Part shown: one piece after another, positions 22,962 to 36,869 of the stretch
Position numbering within the stretch: position 1 is the stretch's first letter
Layout: each line of letters opens with the position of its first letter
NCBI GenBank assembly: GCA_025331565.1
Contig: JAFREQ010000003.1
Coordinates: 13,571,001-13,635,000 of the forward strand
DNA: 64,000 nucleotides
Direction: 5' to 3'
Origin: Holacanthus passer
Lineage: Eukaryota > Chordata > Actinopteri > Pomacanthidae
Notes under the pieces: generated by a model
Databases searched by the model: none
Seen by the model: the letters and a program-made list of their open reading frames with translations, nothing else
What the model was told of the DNA's origin: nothing
Translations under genes and position numbers: made by a program

Positions 22962-25900
22962 CAGTTCTAACTTCTAAAAGGTGGGGTTTGTTTCTTGGGA
23001 GAGTTACTGAGCACATAGGTCGTGTATTGTGGTTACACCTGATCTGCCACCATTATATCTTGTACATTTCAACATGGAGTCATAAAGAATGTATCTTTAG
23101 ACACTCCCAGATAAGACGTGCAATGAGAGAGACAGAGAAATAGACAGACAGGGAGACACTGGACCTCCCACTGATAATCACTGTGATGAATGGGCACTGC
23201 CTTCTCACTGGGTGGCATGTCTTGTAAACGTCTGCTCTGACCAGAAGGCAAATACCACAGAAGCAGGAGCCACGTGTTTGGTCGGGCCCTCTGAAGGCCG
23301 TGGCATCAGTCAGACCGAGGGCAGGCCAGAGAAGAAAGCTTTCATAACCTCGCTGAAGGCCGAGCAGAGCGGCTGATGTTATTTCAACCAGGATGAATTT
23401 CATTGGTCTGTCAGACGTGAATTAGCGCAAGAATCACAGTAGAATTTAGTAAATGTTGATGTAGAGCTGAAACGGTTTCTTCCAAATTTTAATTGATTAA
23501 TATGAGTCTAACAAGAGCTGAATTTCGCTGACATTATCCATTATATGTCCAAGTCCTGCACTAGTTTTGATCGATTTCCCGACTCTTATATCCATCATAC
23601 ATAGCTGCATTCTGTGGAGTCTGTTTTCCAGAGAGCTCCTTTACACCAGAAACATCCGTGCGAGCCGTGATTTAAGGTAGTGTTCTTTGGTCCAGCTGAG
23701 AACCTAAAAGATAATTTAAAACAATTGGATATATTAACTTTTGGCTCAGGATGAGAACTGTAAATATCAGCCAGAGAACCGTAACTCAAGAGATGTTTTC
23801 TGGATGAGCTCAGCAGTTGTGGTATGTGCACTATTTTATATATGAGAAAGCATCGCTATTAATCCTGGTTAACGTCTCCGCTTTCTCGCTGCTATCAGAA
23901 GAGCCTGAAGAGGTCTTGTTCTTGTCCTGTTGAATATTTAGTGAACCGGTCTCCTGCCAACTCCACAAAATGTTACCAAGGAGGCTTTTGGGGTTGGCAG
24001 ATGGTGGCACACTTTTACTCATCAGATTTAAATGGGTCACTGCTTTTGCTTGGACTGCGATCAGAGGATGGGTGTGATGAAGAATCTATTTGAATTTTTT
24101 AACTTCTTATTTCTCATCTCACCTGTTGAGCAAGTTATTGTGCAATCAATTATTCATATTATTGAAAAAGCACTGAGGCCTGCATGACTTTACTAATACT
24201 CAATGATTAGATAAGGGATAATACCTGATAAGTTGTGTGTATGATTGTAATGGATGACCCGACAAACCTCCACTTCCTGTCAGGTGGTTCTTAGCATTAC
24301 AAGGTATAATCTCTTGCTTACATATTATATTACTCATTTCTTTACTTTTGTTCATCAGCATAGCTCCATCAAAGCTAAACAATTCCACACCCACACATCC
24401 CATTTTCTGTATTTAACGTGATTAGGAACATTAGATTAGCCCAGTTCTCAAAGTGAGGCCTTCCAATAGAGGAATGCAGGCGTATCCTAAGACAATATGT
24501 AGATTCATTAAGACAATTTTGGGGTCACTGGATTGTTTTTTCTCATCCTTTGGTAGAGGCTAACCTCATTGTAAATATCTTTTACTTCTTTATTCTTTAC
24601 AGCTGGCTCGGCCCGCTAGGTTGACATAACGTCAGGGATCCTTCAGGGAGGTGTTGAAAAGTTGCTGTTGGCTACGGCGGTTGGCAGGATAAATACTCAG
24701 AGAATAAAAATGTCTGCATTCATGCCATGAAAGAGACTTATCCAAGTCGTGCTGCAGCGAGGGATTTTGGTGCTCACATGAGTCACTTGTTTACTTCAGC
24801 TACAGCAATTTTCAAAACATATCACTTATATGGTTTGACCTTTCAGCCTCAGGTTGTCTGGACTGTCTCCCAGTATTATATTCAAAAATGGATATATTGC
24901 GAGCGATGTCAGTCTCTGTCAACATTTCGCAGTAAATTCAGAGTCCAGCTGAAGCGGTTTGATGTGTTTTTCGCCTTTTCGGAGTGTGAACTGAAATGTG
25001 AGCTGTCACAATTCTGTATCTCAAACCCAAGCCACTTAGCTGCAATTCCACTCTGCCCTGAAATAAATCTAACTATAGCGCCTTTTTTCGAACCCACATC
25101 CTGGAGCAGTTGCAGATGTTCCTATGAATAGACCGCGTGTGAAGTACTCCGGTACTTGTTATGGATTATTTGAATAGATGACCGTGTAGATGTCCGCATG
25201 GATTTAGAGAGCTGCGAGTTTTACGGGAGTCTCCGCTCGCTTCTTGCGGCTCGCTCATGGGAATGTCGATTTGAAGCGCCGTCACGTGAGTCATGAATGT
25301 GAACTCATTTGTTCTACTGGGAAATGCGAAACAAAGAGGTGTTTTGTGCACAATTACTGAGCCTTTCTCAAAACAGTAACCAAAGCGCCCATGACCGTGA
25401 TGTTATATCAAGAGAAATGCACGTACAATCCAGATAACGAGCCTGTCAGACTTTCTCAGTTCAAGAATTATAGAGGTTGTTTTTCCTACATTACAGAGTG
25501 TAAGGTGGAGAGAATCCAATGCAATCAAGCCTGTAGCAAACAGAAAAAATAATTCTGTGTTTTGCTTTACAGATGCGTATCATTGATATTATATCTGCTA
25601 TAAGGTTCTAGTGAAAAACTATGTAGAAAAAAAGGATTTTTGATTTAATCTAATTTGTGGCGACACCCAGATTCAATTATGAATAAATATTGTGGACTCA
25701 AAATAATGGATGCTCTAGTTAACAGCCCCATTTAACTTGAAAACATCCACGTGGCATGATGGTGTTTTTTCTGTGTGTGTGCCAGTTTACAGCAGACATT
25801 AAATTAATTAGGTTGATGAGTAGCTGACACAGCAGAAATCACCTGTAGCTACTTTGACAATGATTTTCCATGCTGAGGTTTCACCCTCTGAAACCTGCTA

Positions 25901-28900
25901 CATTCCTCTTACTCATACTTTCACACTGGCCCAAAAGATCAAATGACATATTCCAAACACGCTGTACATCTGACCTTGAAATAGAACAATTGAACTGAAT
26001 GTAATGAATGTCTGCAGGGGAGAAATATGGCCAGATATGCAGAGCACACACAGAACACCCTTCCAAGTAATCACCTAAAATGAAGTCATTTTTAATCCAT
26101 GACGGATGACATGTTCTTGACTTCAGTTTCTGCTCCTTAAGTTTTCTTAATGGCAGAGTCGCGCTGGCCCTTCTCAGCGTATTAATCATTTCTGAGTGTT
26201 GCTAGTGCAGGGAAGCACTTTGGGACCGGCTTTAAACAAGCTCGAGTCCTGGCAGAAGAAGTGCGAACGCCGAGAGGAAATAAACTGCGAGGAATGATAA
26301 TCTGATGGCGTTTTGGCTTCCATCATCAGAAATCTCCTATTTTGCCGGGATGTGGCAGAGACGTTTAAAAAATGTATGAAGAAAACAAAAAAACTTGCAT
26401 CTGAGAATCCGTCATGATTCTTCTCCAGCGATTCGCAGATGTCTCTCATGAAATGGTAAATTGGTGAAGTTGTTTGTTGCGCGTTGCCGTTGGTCCGCTC
26501 TTCTCTGGACTGTTTCACTCTATGACATAATGACATTATTATTGTCTCAGTCACTTTTATCTCTTTGTCCCTTTCAACAGTCATCATTAGGTCCCATAAA
26601 CACCTACAGTCTACGGAAAAAATAGTGTGTCTGGATGTTGAAATGTGAAACAGATATTTTTCTTACGCCTGTTTCCTGAAACCTTTGTTCATGTTGACAC
26701 ACATTTTCCACAATGCAGCACTGATTATGATCAGTCATCCTTCCCTTGAGGTACATCTTGACAAAACATCCAAGTAACACTAATAGTTTATTATAGAAAT
26801 AACAAATCTCCTTACGGGATACGAGGAGCGATTTGTTCGTCATCTGCCTCGTTTTCTGTCGTGATACTAACCTTCAAAGCATAACAAATGAGGAACGATG
26901 TGGAACTGATTATATGCTACACCTCTTACAAGAATTAGCTAAAATTACTTTATTTTGATTGAATATTTCAACAATGACCATGAGGCTAAATGAGCTGGAA
27001 AATAGATTTTTGTTTCCTGCTTCGAGCTGTCTCTCATCAACTTTTTAAATCTAATATACATTCAAACACATTGCAGAGGAAGTGGAGGAATTTCTAGTAT
27101 ACTTTAACCCTTTCAACAAATTCCTCCATCAATCACTTTATGGCTGCTACTTCATCAATACTGTTTTGTTGGACAGAAAAAAACCCACCTGCCTCCAGCT
27201 GACAATTACCTCATCCTCCTCACCTCAATCACGCGCTGATTCCATAAATAAATTAAGAAGATTTTTTTTTTAAAACAAATGCTCTTTGCGGCTGAGAAAC
27301 AAGAGCACAGCAGGTCATTTTGGTTTCGTTCCATCTCGCCATATGTTTCCAGTTTTTATTGTTTTGGTTTTGAAAAGCAAAGACTGCTGTCAGAAAAAAA
27401 AAAAAAAAAAGATAAGAGCCATCAAGCTGCGCAAGAAACCATGAATCAAACCTCCTCTTTTCCAGCGTATGATGAAGTATTGTATGAATCTGCGCACCAC
27501 ATGGTCGATAAATTCTCCGGGACTGTACCTGGATGAGAAGGCCTGCGTTCTGCATGCAATCCCTGTTTCTCTCTGGACGGCGAGGGGTCAGCGGGATGAG
27601 ACCGCAGAATAAGATCTGCTACACAAATTCATACATTCTTTAACGCTTGCATATTTGTTTAATAGCCAGTGCCTCTTTTGTTCTGCAGCACACAAATGAG
27701 TTGCGTGGTGATTTGTTCCCTGTTGTTTTGTTGCCCTGAGACGTCCTCTGGATGCTTTTGTTCTAAGATGTGATGAGTTGTGCGCATGGGTCGCTGTTCT
27801 CAAAGAACAATAACACAAGATAATACGACATGTGAGCTAATTATCACCTGAGGATGTCGAGCTGTAAGGTCAGCCGGTCTTCGGTTTGATTCAGCATCAC
27901 GGTTAAAACAGTACATATATCTGCTGTTGAGGACAGCAACTCTAACTGAGCTAAACATTTCAGTGAAGTTTTACACAGATTGAAAGTCTATTTGAAACTA
28001 GACATCACTTTTGTTCTCTCAACAGACTTGACAGAGATTTTTTTCCATGCCAACCATCCTCACACTCATAATTAAAGGCCTAACTTTGGAGCTTTGAATA
28101 AAGAAATATGATTAGACGCATTAACTCCTATTTCGGGAACAAAGTCCTAAAATGTTTTGCAAATTATTTCTCACCAAAGCGGGATATTGTGTTATCACGC
28201 ATGGGTTGATCATTATAAAAGAACGTTCCGGGGCTTTAAAGACGTCAGTCACTGAGCGCCGAACCTGTTTCAGTTTGAAGCCAATGAGTTTCAGATGGTA
28301 GAGCCGATGTGGCTTTTCATGAGGTCCCCGGAGAGGGGAATGTTTTGGTTTGCCGAGGAGCTCGTGTGGGCTTCGCCGTTCACATGACAAGCAGTTGTTG
28401 TGTTACTCGAGGCTGTCATTACAATCTGAGTAGATAATTTTAAGTCTGCGCGTACTTTGTTATGACAGACTGTAAATGTGTCAGTGTTTAATGATCCCTG
28501 CTCCAGACATGGAGGTTGGAAAGGGCTTGTTCATTAGAAATGCTGTTACATAAATCTATTAGAAGAAAAGGAACATAATAATAACTGTCACAATATCTGA
28601 TCAACATGCAAATAACAATTTTAGATGAGTTTATATTTTAGGAGTTTTTGTTGCTCAGGATGTAGAAAGATTGGAGAAAAAGCATTTTGCTAATTAGAAC
28701 CTGATGATTTCAGCTTTTTGTCATCGTCACTGACATAGTGTGGCCACCATTTTAAGCACTTTGACAGGTGTAATCAGTACACTGTCAAATAAACAAAGAT
28801 CCTTGTGGATGCTGGTGTATTTAACTTGGAGGAATGCTGTGGTTGCAGGGTGCCCTCACATGGATTTAATACTTTAGACACTCAGGCAGAGTGTTTTGCT

Positions 28901-31600
28901 TGAGGTTAGATCAAAGAAAAAACACAGTTCTGTAATAAAATGTGAATCTTATTATTCAAAACATAAATTTGCTTTTATGCATCGAATTCTTGGTTTTGGG
29001 GAAAAGCATTTTTAGAGCAGATTTACTGTGCTGTGGCTGCAAAAATTTAAGATGTGAGCTCCAACTTTTTGAATTAAAAAAAAAAAAATGCAGTGATGAG
29101 GGAGGAATGCACCGCTATCAAAGCAAAGGGTGAAATATGGCTTCTTTCAAGTTATCTGTCATCTGCTCAAAAACCTAAAGCCAAAGTCCAAAGTAATAAT
29201 GGATCATATGTGAACAGTTTCTTTATGTTTTATGGCCAAAGTTTATGATAAGAGGACTGTTATGTGTAAACACCGAGATAAATGGTGATATGTGTTACAT
29301 CTGGGCGTGCAGTAAAATAAAAACCTGGCTCAGGAGATTAAATTCTCAGACAAACAGACACACAGGGTGAGAAGGTAAGTCGGTGTCTGGGTGTCTGCTT
29401 CGCTTCAAATAGTTTCAATGAATCCAGTCACAATAGAGGTTTACATCAAATATACCCAGTCTGCTTTCTACTAAGCATATGGATGATTTCCTGGACACTC
29501 TAACCTGTGTGTTTGGAGGCTTCTTCTGTGCCTTCACTCAGGCTTTGAACCAAAAGCCAACCAGTGTTTACACATCCACTCCCACAGAAAAGATGTATAG
29601 GAAAATGTAAAAGAGAAGAAACAAACATACAGTATAGAAACAATCTAAACCCTCAAGGCTGTTACTTTGCAAAGGTTTAGTGTGAAATTAAATTCTCCTA
29701 AACACACGTAATTGCACCATTTGAGCTAGATGAAATATATACACTGTTCTGCTTGTGATGTATTGCACATACAGCTACTGATTATGAGTCATTGTCATTC
29801 TTTCTGCATGTGCAATCTCTGATGTGGTTGTCAGCCACAGAGCACCTACTAACAGATTTTTATTATCGTATCAAATATCATTGCACAAAGCATCTCCGAC
29901 ACCGGGTTTGATATAAATGTGTTATGAATGTATTACAGTCAGTTGAAATATGATATGTCTTGGTATTGTAGTTGTGAAGAGAGATTAACTTGGTGGCGGT
30001 CTATTTGTAAATCTACTGTGTGTGAGTGTCACACCAGATATGTCGACCATATTCTATAGGCATATTCAAGGTATGCCTTTCAAAATAAAAGTTTCCAGAG
30101 CCTTCTTTATGAAAAAGGATTCCGTTTTAGGAGGTTCTAAGCCTTTATTTTCCATTTCAGTGGTGGGATTGTTTACATTTGTATCACAGATTCTGCCACT
30201 TCATTCAAAAATGTCTATTTTCCGTGGTTGTGTCAATTTGAAGCCGTACAATATCTATCCTTATTTTAGTGAAGTCAAGGAATTGGCCATTTATTGCAAA
30301 TGGTTATACATTTAGATTTGACAGAAAAGACTGTTGTTTAAAGGAGTTCTCAATATGAGCAGAGACGACAACAAGAGCTAATCCCCCTCAGTAAACTAAC
30401 ACCTGACTTTCTTGCTTGCTTATGTCATAATTATTACATTTGTACGTGAACAAATGTCTTTCACTTGCTCAAACACTTGATGCTGTAGTTTTTCAATCTA
30501 AATATTAGCACATATTCACAGACTAACATTAGTTTTATTAGCTACCTGGCAGCAACATGTCCGTTTGCTGACTTGAATTGTTGTGTTCAGATCAGTTCAC
30601 CACTCAACTGTATTGCTGTACATACACCCGTGGGTGAATGCATCACCATTCATAACGCTGACTCGTTCTGCAGCGATTCTCTGCGCTGGAAAAGCCACCG
30701 TGGCCCCCGGTCGTTCCTGTAACCCCACACCCAGTGTATCCTGGTTGAGGAGTGTATGGGGAGCTGTGAGAGCTCACTATAATCCAGTTGTCAAGCGAGT
30801 GAGGGAAGAAGGGCAGAAGAAAGAAAGCAGTTCCTCAAAACTGGGCAGAATATGGTGCAAGCAGTTTTGAGACAGTCTTTGTGGGAGGCTATTCCACTGC
30901 TGATTGTTAATTATACTGACACACTGGCCTTTTGCACGACATAAGCAGACCCTGCAAAATGTAGCAATCCTTTTTTCTTTGTCAAAGATAAGTTCTAATT
31001 ATAGATCTTGAGTCTGTCTGTGCATCCAAGCAAATCAAATCAGAAACAAGTGAGCCCCGTATCGCAGATAATTTTGTGTAATTTAGCTCGTTTAGCAGAA
31101 GATGGCGTGGGGCTCCGGCAGCACTCCACCAGATGTTGGTCTTTGATTCCATGAAGTGATTATTAAAACATACTTTTCCACCAGGGTTTGGTGGCTGCTG
31201 TCAAAAATGTGTCTAATGAAACTTGGGATCTCGGCTTGTTTTATTATTTATGTCACAAGGTTTATGTTGCCCGCAGAGAATACACGATTATCTGCATCAA
31301 CAGTTCTGAGGTATTGGAGCCCGGGAGGGGGGTTAGGGTTGGGGAGGGGGGAGGAACAGCTACTTGATTTTCATTTATGCATCTTAGAGTTATTCAGCGT
31401 ACCCAATTAACATCAACCTGTTATTGTCAGATTAATTTCAGCTCAGCAGATGGGACAGATTCATCACCGTGATTCATTCCTCCTTATCATTGCATGTTCA
31501 TGTGTGTGTATTTCTTCTTCCTGAAGTCACTTACAAACTTTGTTGCTGGTGCAAACAAATCTTTGAGCAGCTGTTGTGGTTTGACTCTTGTTTCCCTTTG
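22962..31600. other. Intergenic DNA, no gene recognised
   Basis: 8.6 kb without a supportable coding exon, RNA gene or complete mobile element. Poly-A (27393-27410) and poly-T runs occur. A G-rich block at 31323-31352 is listed separately. Open frames such as 24727-25131 (plus) have no splice context or recognisable product. Confidence 0.6.
31323..31352 (+). other. G-quadruplex candidate with telomere-like core
   Basis: Five G-runs of 3-6 separated by loops of one to three bases, including GGTTAGGGTTGGGG. It fits the standard intramolecular G4 pattern. Confidence 0.75.
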
Positions 31601-31604
31601 ACGA

Positions 31605-31865
31605 CCGTCGGGTTTTCCGGTGAAATATCTCGACATCTCCTTGATGGATTGCCACTAATTTTGGTACTGACATTCATGGTTCTCTCGATGACTTTGATGA
31701 TCCCCTTACGTTACCTCTAGCACCACCATGAGGTTGACATCTTGACATCTATTGGAAGGGTTGTCATGAAATTTGGTTCTGGCATTCACGTCCCCCTCAG
31801 GATGAAGTATAATAACTTGGATCCTAACTTTTCATCTAATGCCATAATCAGGCCAAAATGAAAAT
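31605..31865 (+). repeat. Dispersed repeat, copy 1 (same family as 58140-58500)
   Basis: It contains GTGAAATATCTCGACATCTC and GATGGATTGCCACTAATTTT, then GGTACTGACATTCATGG and a second diverged unit. This matches the widespread teleost block 'gaaatatctcaacaactattggatggattgcc'. It is degraded and has no coding capacity. Confidence 0.75.
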
Positions 31866-34029
31866 TTGTCAAAGCTTTTAAATTATGATCCTGAATGAAA
31901 CTGTCTTCACCAGGCTGGCTCATAGTAAAAAATTTACAGGACAAAAATTGTTGGCTGCATGAGGATTTTACAGGAAGAAAACAGCATTGTTTTTATGAGA
32001 TTCCCCCCCGTCTACCTTGGCAGGCAGGAGAATCTGTCTACAGTGCAACCTCATAGACACATTGGGAGCCTTGAATAATCATTATAGATACTGTTAATAA
32101 GTTCTCAATGTATAAACAGCAGGAGATTAGTGTGATTTAAAGAGCCTGTCTGGGGAGATTACGCTTCACGACGTGTGCCAGAGGAAAGAAAATGGTAAAA
32201 AACCGCGTCATGTCCCGAGGTGACGCGAATCCCACGTGTATCTTGGAGACAGTACGGATTGATATATTTGATAAAATGGAAGTGTCTCCTTTCCGTGAGA
32301 CACTTCCATTTTCCTTTTGTTTGTTTTGTCAGGTAAAGAATCCCACATTCCACAGCTCAGCAAAAGACACAAAAGGTAGATTTATTATCGCGACAATCTT
32401 ACAGTCACGGTTATCGCCCTCTGAACGGGTTTCATGCGGATCAACACAACCATCATAGCTTTTATTGTTTCTCATTTAGGTACAGTACATTCAGACCAGA
32501 CCGCATTTTTGCAGGACCTCCGATCGTCGGGTCACATGTTTCTCGGTGTCTATCCTTCATTTTTACGGCTGATGGGCTCATGGATTTCATTGTGTGGAAT
32601 TTCCTGTAATGCAGTAAAGATGGCTAAGCTGCAACAAATCAACTCCACGGCTGAAACTTTCATAGGTAGTTTTTTTTTTTTCATGTTACAATTGATATTT
32701 AGGTCGAATCACTGATTCATCAGTTGGTGTTTCGACCTTTTATAAGCTCGTAAGGTTAAATATTCACATTGGGGAGATATGTTGATGCTTCATGGTTGTG
32801 ACAAGTCACCACAACCATCTGCCAGTTTTCTGCATACATAATAGAGCAGATCGCTTTTCTTCACTACAGCCCGAATCACAGGAGAGCAGCAGACATCACT
32901 AGTGACCCATTACGGTTTAAAGCTCACTGCTTTGGAGGCCACTCGACGAGACATTGCATCTGATCCAAAGGGAATTCTCCTTGTCACATAATTGCCTCGT
33001 AACCGGTCACACCTGGGGCCTCGGTGTTCCCAAACCTGCTGGGAGAAAAGCTGAAGCTCCTCTTGTGTATCCGTGAAGTTCATATATTATCTCACGTCCT
33101 CTAAGAAAGACAGTCTATTGCTGTGTGGGAGTATGAGCGGTGAGTTATGGACGTGATGCAATGCCATAGAGAGGTGATGGCTCCCACATGGCCTCTGATT
33201 TAAAGTCCCTCCTCTGTCCGCTTCATTGTTTGCGTGTCAAATAATCCTCTTCCTCAGGATTGGGGTCTTAGCATTGCAAGGCTATGAGCAGTAGGTGTCT
33301 CCGAATGGAAATTTAGAGGTATGTTGACTTCGTCCCTTTGAGGCTTGAATGTTGTATGAATGAGTTCATATAATGACAACAGGACTCTTATTGATTTTCA
33401 GTGTGCACAGGTCCTCTCTGGATACATGCTCCAATACCGTGAGGGGTCACTACTATAGGTGCATCTTCATGTAGCAGCAATAAAAGCCCACATAAAGGAA
33501 GGTCTTTGCACAATAGCAATGGTACATCCACACATCCAGCCTGCAGCAGTAGAGTCTAATGTCTGCAGTAACTGCCTCCACCACTGTGATTTTTAATAAA
33601 GCAGTCTCAGACGCAAGAGACCACAAATACCACACTGTCTGGAAATATACTGCATTTGCTGATATATGCTGATGAGTATCTGCCCTCGCACATCAGGGGT
33701 CACGTTAACCGAATATTATCCGTTATTGGCTGAATATTTTAAACAATGATGGAAAAAATTTAAAAGGTGCTCATCACTTTGACAGATTTGAACACTGAGG
33801 ACAATCTACCGTAACGTTAAGTCACTCACACACAACACGGTCAGTGTAGAGCACTTGCAGCAGACACCCCTGTCCAGTTGGTGGTGAGTGTGTACATTAA
33901 TTAATCTTGTCTTTGATTTGACATGTATAACCTCCTCCGAAATGTTCTACGATATTTACAGAAAAGTTAACACGTCTAACAGTGCAAACCAACATTACAT
34001 GAACACAAAAGTAACCGTAGTCACATCGA
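31866..34029. other. Intergenic DNA with one perfect hairpin
   Basis: No gene recognised. It holds the 16-bp perfect inverted repeat at 32273-32312, listed separately. Confidence 0.6.
32273..32312. repeat. Perfect 16-bp inverted repeat (hairpin, 8-nt loop)
   Basis: The left arm AAAATGGAAGTGTCTC and its exact reverse complement are separated by CTTTCCGT. Pairing stops at the next base on each side. No flanking repeat element was recognised. Confidence 0.97.
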
Positions 34030-34200
34030 AGGATTCAAGGGTGGAAATGATAATAATGTTGCTCTGTAACTGCTTGATGTGTAAAAAGCAACCGTTTGCT
34101 ACTTCAACTTAAAAAGTGATCTCAATGTCGAGCTCCCAACATATTTCTGCTGCCCCCAAGTGGCCAAAAAAATCAATTATTGCTGGTTCACATTACGATT
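34030..34200 (+). repeat. Dispersed repeat, partial copy (same family as 43035-43400 and 56345-56735)
   Basis: It shares GTTGCTCTGTAAC and the end TTTCTGCTGCCCCCAAGTGG-CCAA-A-AATCA--TATTG with 56600-56735 in the same orientation. Only one end of the element is present here. Confidence 0.65.
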
Positions 34201-36833
34201 AAATGCTTTCAGTCCTCTACAGTTAAACTGTGTTAATACCAAGAAATGTTCACTGTGTTCATGCCTTTTCATTACTGTAAGCCATCTATGTTCCCTGCAT
34301 TTGGTAGAACCCACAGTGGAGGGCTTTTCCTTATATCCTATAGCACTATTCAAATTAGTTGCAGCGAGATATAGAGAGAAAGGACAGACCGGACAATAAA
34401 AACAATCTACACATATCATGAAATGTAAAGCTATAATACCATGAAAGTGACTGGAACAGAACTCAACTGGACCAAACGTCGTTGAACTCAACAGCACAAG
34501 TCGGGCAGCCTAGATTTTTCCAGAACTGCTCGGCGCCAGGTGGAATGTTGAGTCGCCCAAATGCATAAACACACATACGCAAACACAGACATAATGGAGA
34601 GGTGATACGTCTGTCAGTACAACATTTGCAGTAATTACAGAACCCATTGAAAGGCTGAACTACTGCGGAGAAGACATTCTGTGTGTCGCCGAGTCTGTTC
34701 TGTCTCTGAGATACAACCTCGTACCTGGATCCCGATCCATCAGCTCACTTCAGGAGGCATTATTTTAAGCTGTCAGTGTCTTCCATCCATAGCATATAAA
34801 TTAAATCCATTTACATCAGTGTTTGGTCGTCACCTGAGTCTCAATGATCCATAACTTATTTAGGATTATAACTCTGGATACAATTTTTCGCATGAGCTGT
34901 TGCTCCCTTTTTATGCACAATATTAACACGCTGCTCTTTTGAATGAGTCAGTTGATCCAAGTTACAAAGAAGCGTCACTGTTACCCTGGAGGATCCGGGC
35001 TCTGTTAACAGTTTTCATAGGAACTATTTCTCAGATAGAAAGTAGTTGCAGTGAAAGCTGCATACAATAAAAATGACTGTATCTGCATTGTCCAATACCA
35101 CTGGGGGTAAGTGAGAAAACACTGTAAGTTGTCTTTTTTCTAGCCATTGTTTTATTTTGTTTTTTAAATTTGGGTGAACTTCCCCTTTAAAATGTGCATA
35201 CATATTCAACATAAAGCTGTTTAAAAGACAGATAAACTACTCAAATAGGCTATTCGGCATGAATGAATTCTCTATATTGACAAAGTTACTTATGAGGGAT
35301 ATTGCAGATTTCACTCTATTTAATTGTACACTTAAACCTCTATTAATTCTCATTCATCATTAAATAGATAGGCCTGACTTTACCTTTGGACTCCATTTGC
35401 TCAATTTCACTATTCAGACCATCATTGTTTCTTTTATTGTAGACATGCTAGACTGAAAACACCAGGTGAAAGTGAATATGGAATGTTTTGTCCATCACTG
35501 TGAAAACACCATAAAGCAGTTTTCCACTGCCACTCCAGCATCCGCACATTTGTCACACTATGGGAACCTTCTGATGTTCACATGTTAGCACAGCTCTGCT
35601 TTCACAAAAGCTCCCGCCCTGGATAGTTGTTTTATTTATTTGACAGTTCAGAGGCTTTATTTTTGAGCAACATCCCTTCACGTGTTCTGTTCTGGTGCGG
35701 CGCCAGGTCCTGCACCTGTTTGCTTTTTTTGAAAATATGAAACATTGAACTGCGAACCGTCAAAGTGAAATGTAGCCTGCTAGCAGGAGACTTTGAAACG
35801 GAGGTAAACGAATATCTGCCTGACACACACAAAGAGTTACTCAAACCCAACAGCCGGTGTCGAACTGAGCTCGCGGAGTCAAGCTCTTCTTTGAAGCGTG
35901 GAAACGTGATGCTCGGCTTCGCAGAACTTTCCGCTCCTAAGTCATCTCGCTGTTTACTGCGCGACCCCCTCCTCCTCTGGTTCACTGTCAGTGCGTGGGC
36001 ATGCATGTGTGCATTGTATTTTCGAATGCAGGAACTCCATGTGTGTGCACAGATGAGCCTATGTTTGTACAATGAGATAAACCGGAGTGATATCATGCCT
36101 GGGCTCTTGTACATGGGACTTGTGAGGTCAACGCCTGTGAGAGGGGCTTGTGTGTTTGAGTGTGAAGATGGGCTCCAGATGGCTGGATGGTGGAGATTTA
36201 TGGATGAACAGTGGCTTTGTAATGTGAGCGTGTGGGATGGGAGAGAGATGTGTGACCTCAGTGCTGCTGCTTCCACGCTGCGACGAGCCTGTCTCCGTAC
36301 AGCAGGTCTGTGCTGGATGGTTTCTGCCTGGGACTCTATGTGACTGCCTGTCCATAAGCTCCTCTCTGGGACACGGGGAGAAGGAAAAGAAACATGTCTG
36401 GCAATGATTATGATTCCAGTGAGAAATAAATCCTCCATATTCTGCAGTTGGGTTGGGTGTGAATTTTACTGCGTCGCTGTGGAGCCCTTATTCTTTGCAG
36501 TCCTGATTCCTCTGTCAAATAGTACACCTGTATTCTGCCTCTTTCTCTTTCTCTACTGCAGGAGGCGCTGTTTTGCTAAATTCAATAATATCTCCTCTGC
36601 TCTGTGGACCAACCACTGGTCCTTATCATCAAAGGATTTAGCAAGAGGCTAATTGGTTTCTCACAGGCCTCGGTCCACACTTTCTGGGATGCTGCATCTG
36701 GGTGGAGTGTGTTGGGTCCAGCCGGCCCGCCACTTCTAAAGGAGAGCGGCTGCATGAAAAGGAAAAAAAAAAGGAGGCCTTGATGAGATTAAGCGCTTCA
36801 AGATGTTCGCATGTCGGTTTTAAGCTGTAAGAG

Positions 36834-36869
36834 TGAGAGAGAAAGAGAGAGAGAGAAAGAGAGAGAGAG
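36834..36869. repeat. GA-rich microsatellite
   Basis: An imperfect (GA)n tract with a few extra A's, purine-only on the plus strand. Confidence 0.9.

Noticed and set aside
24727..25131. 134-codon plus-strand open frame
   Set aside because: No recognisable domain, splice context or promoter; length compatible with chance.
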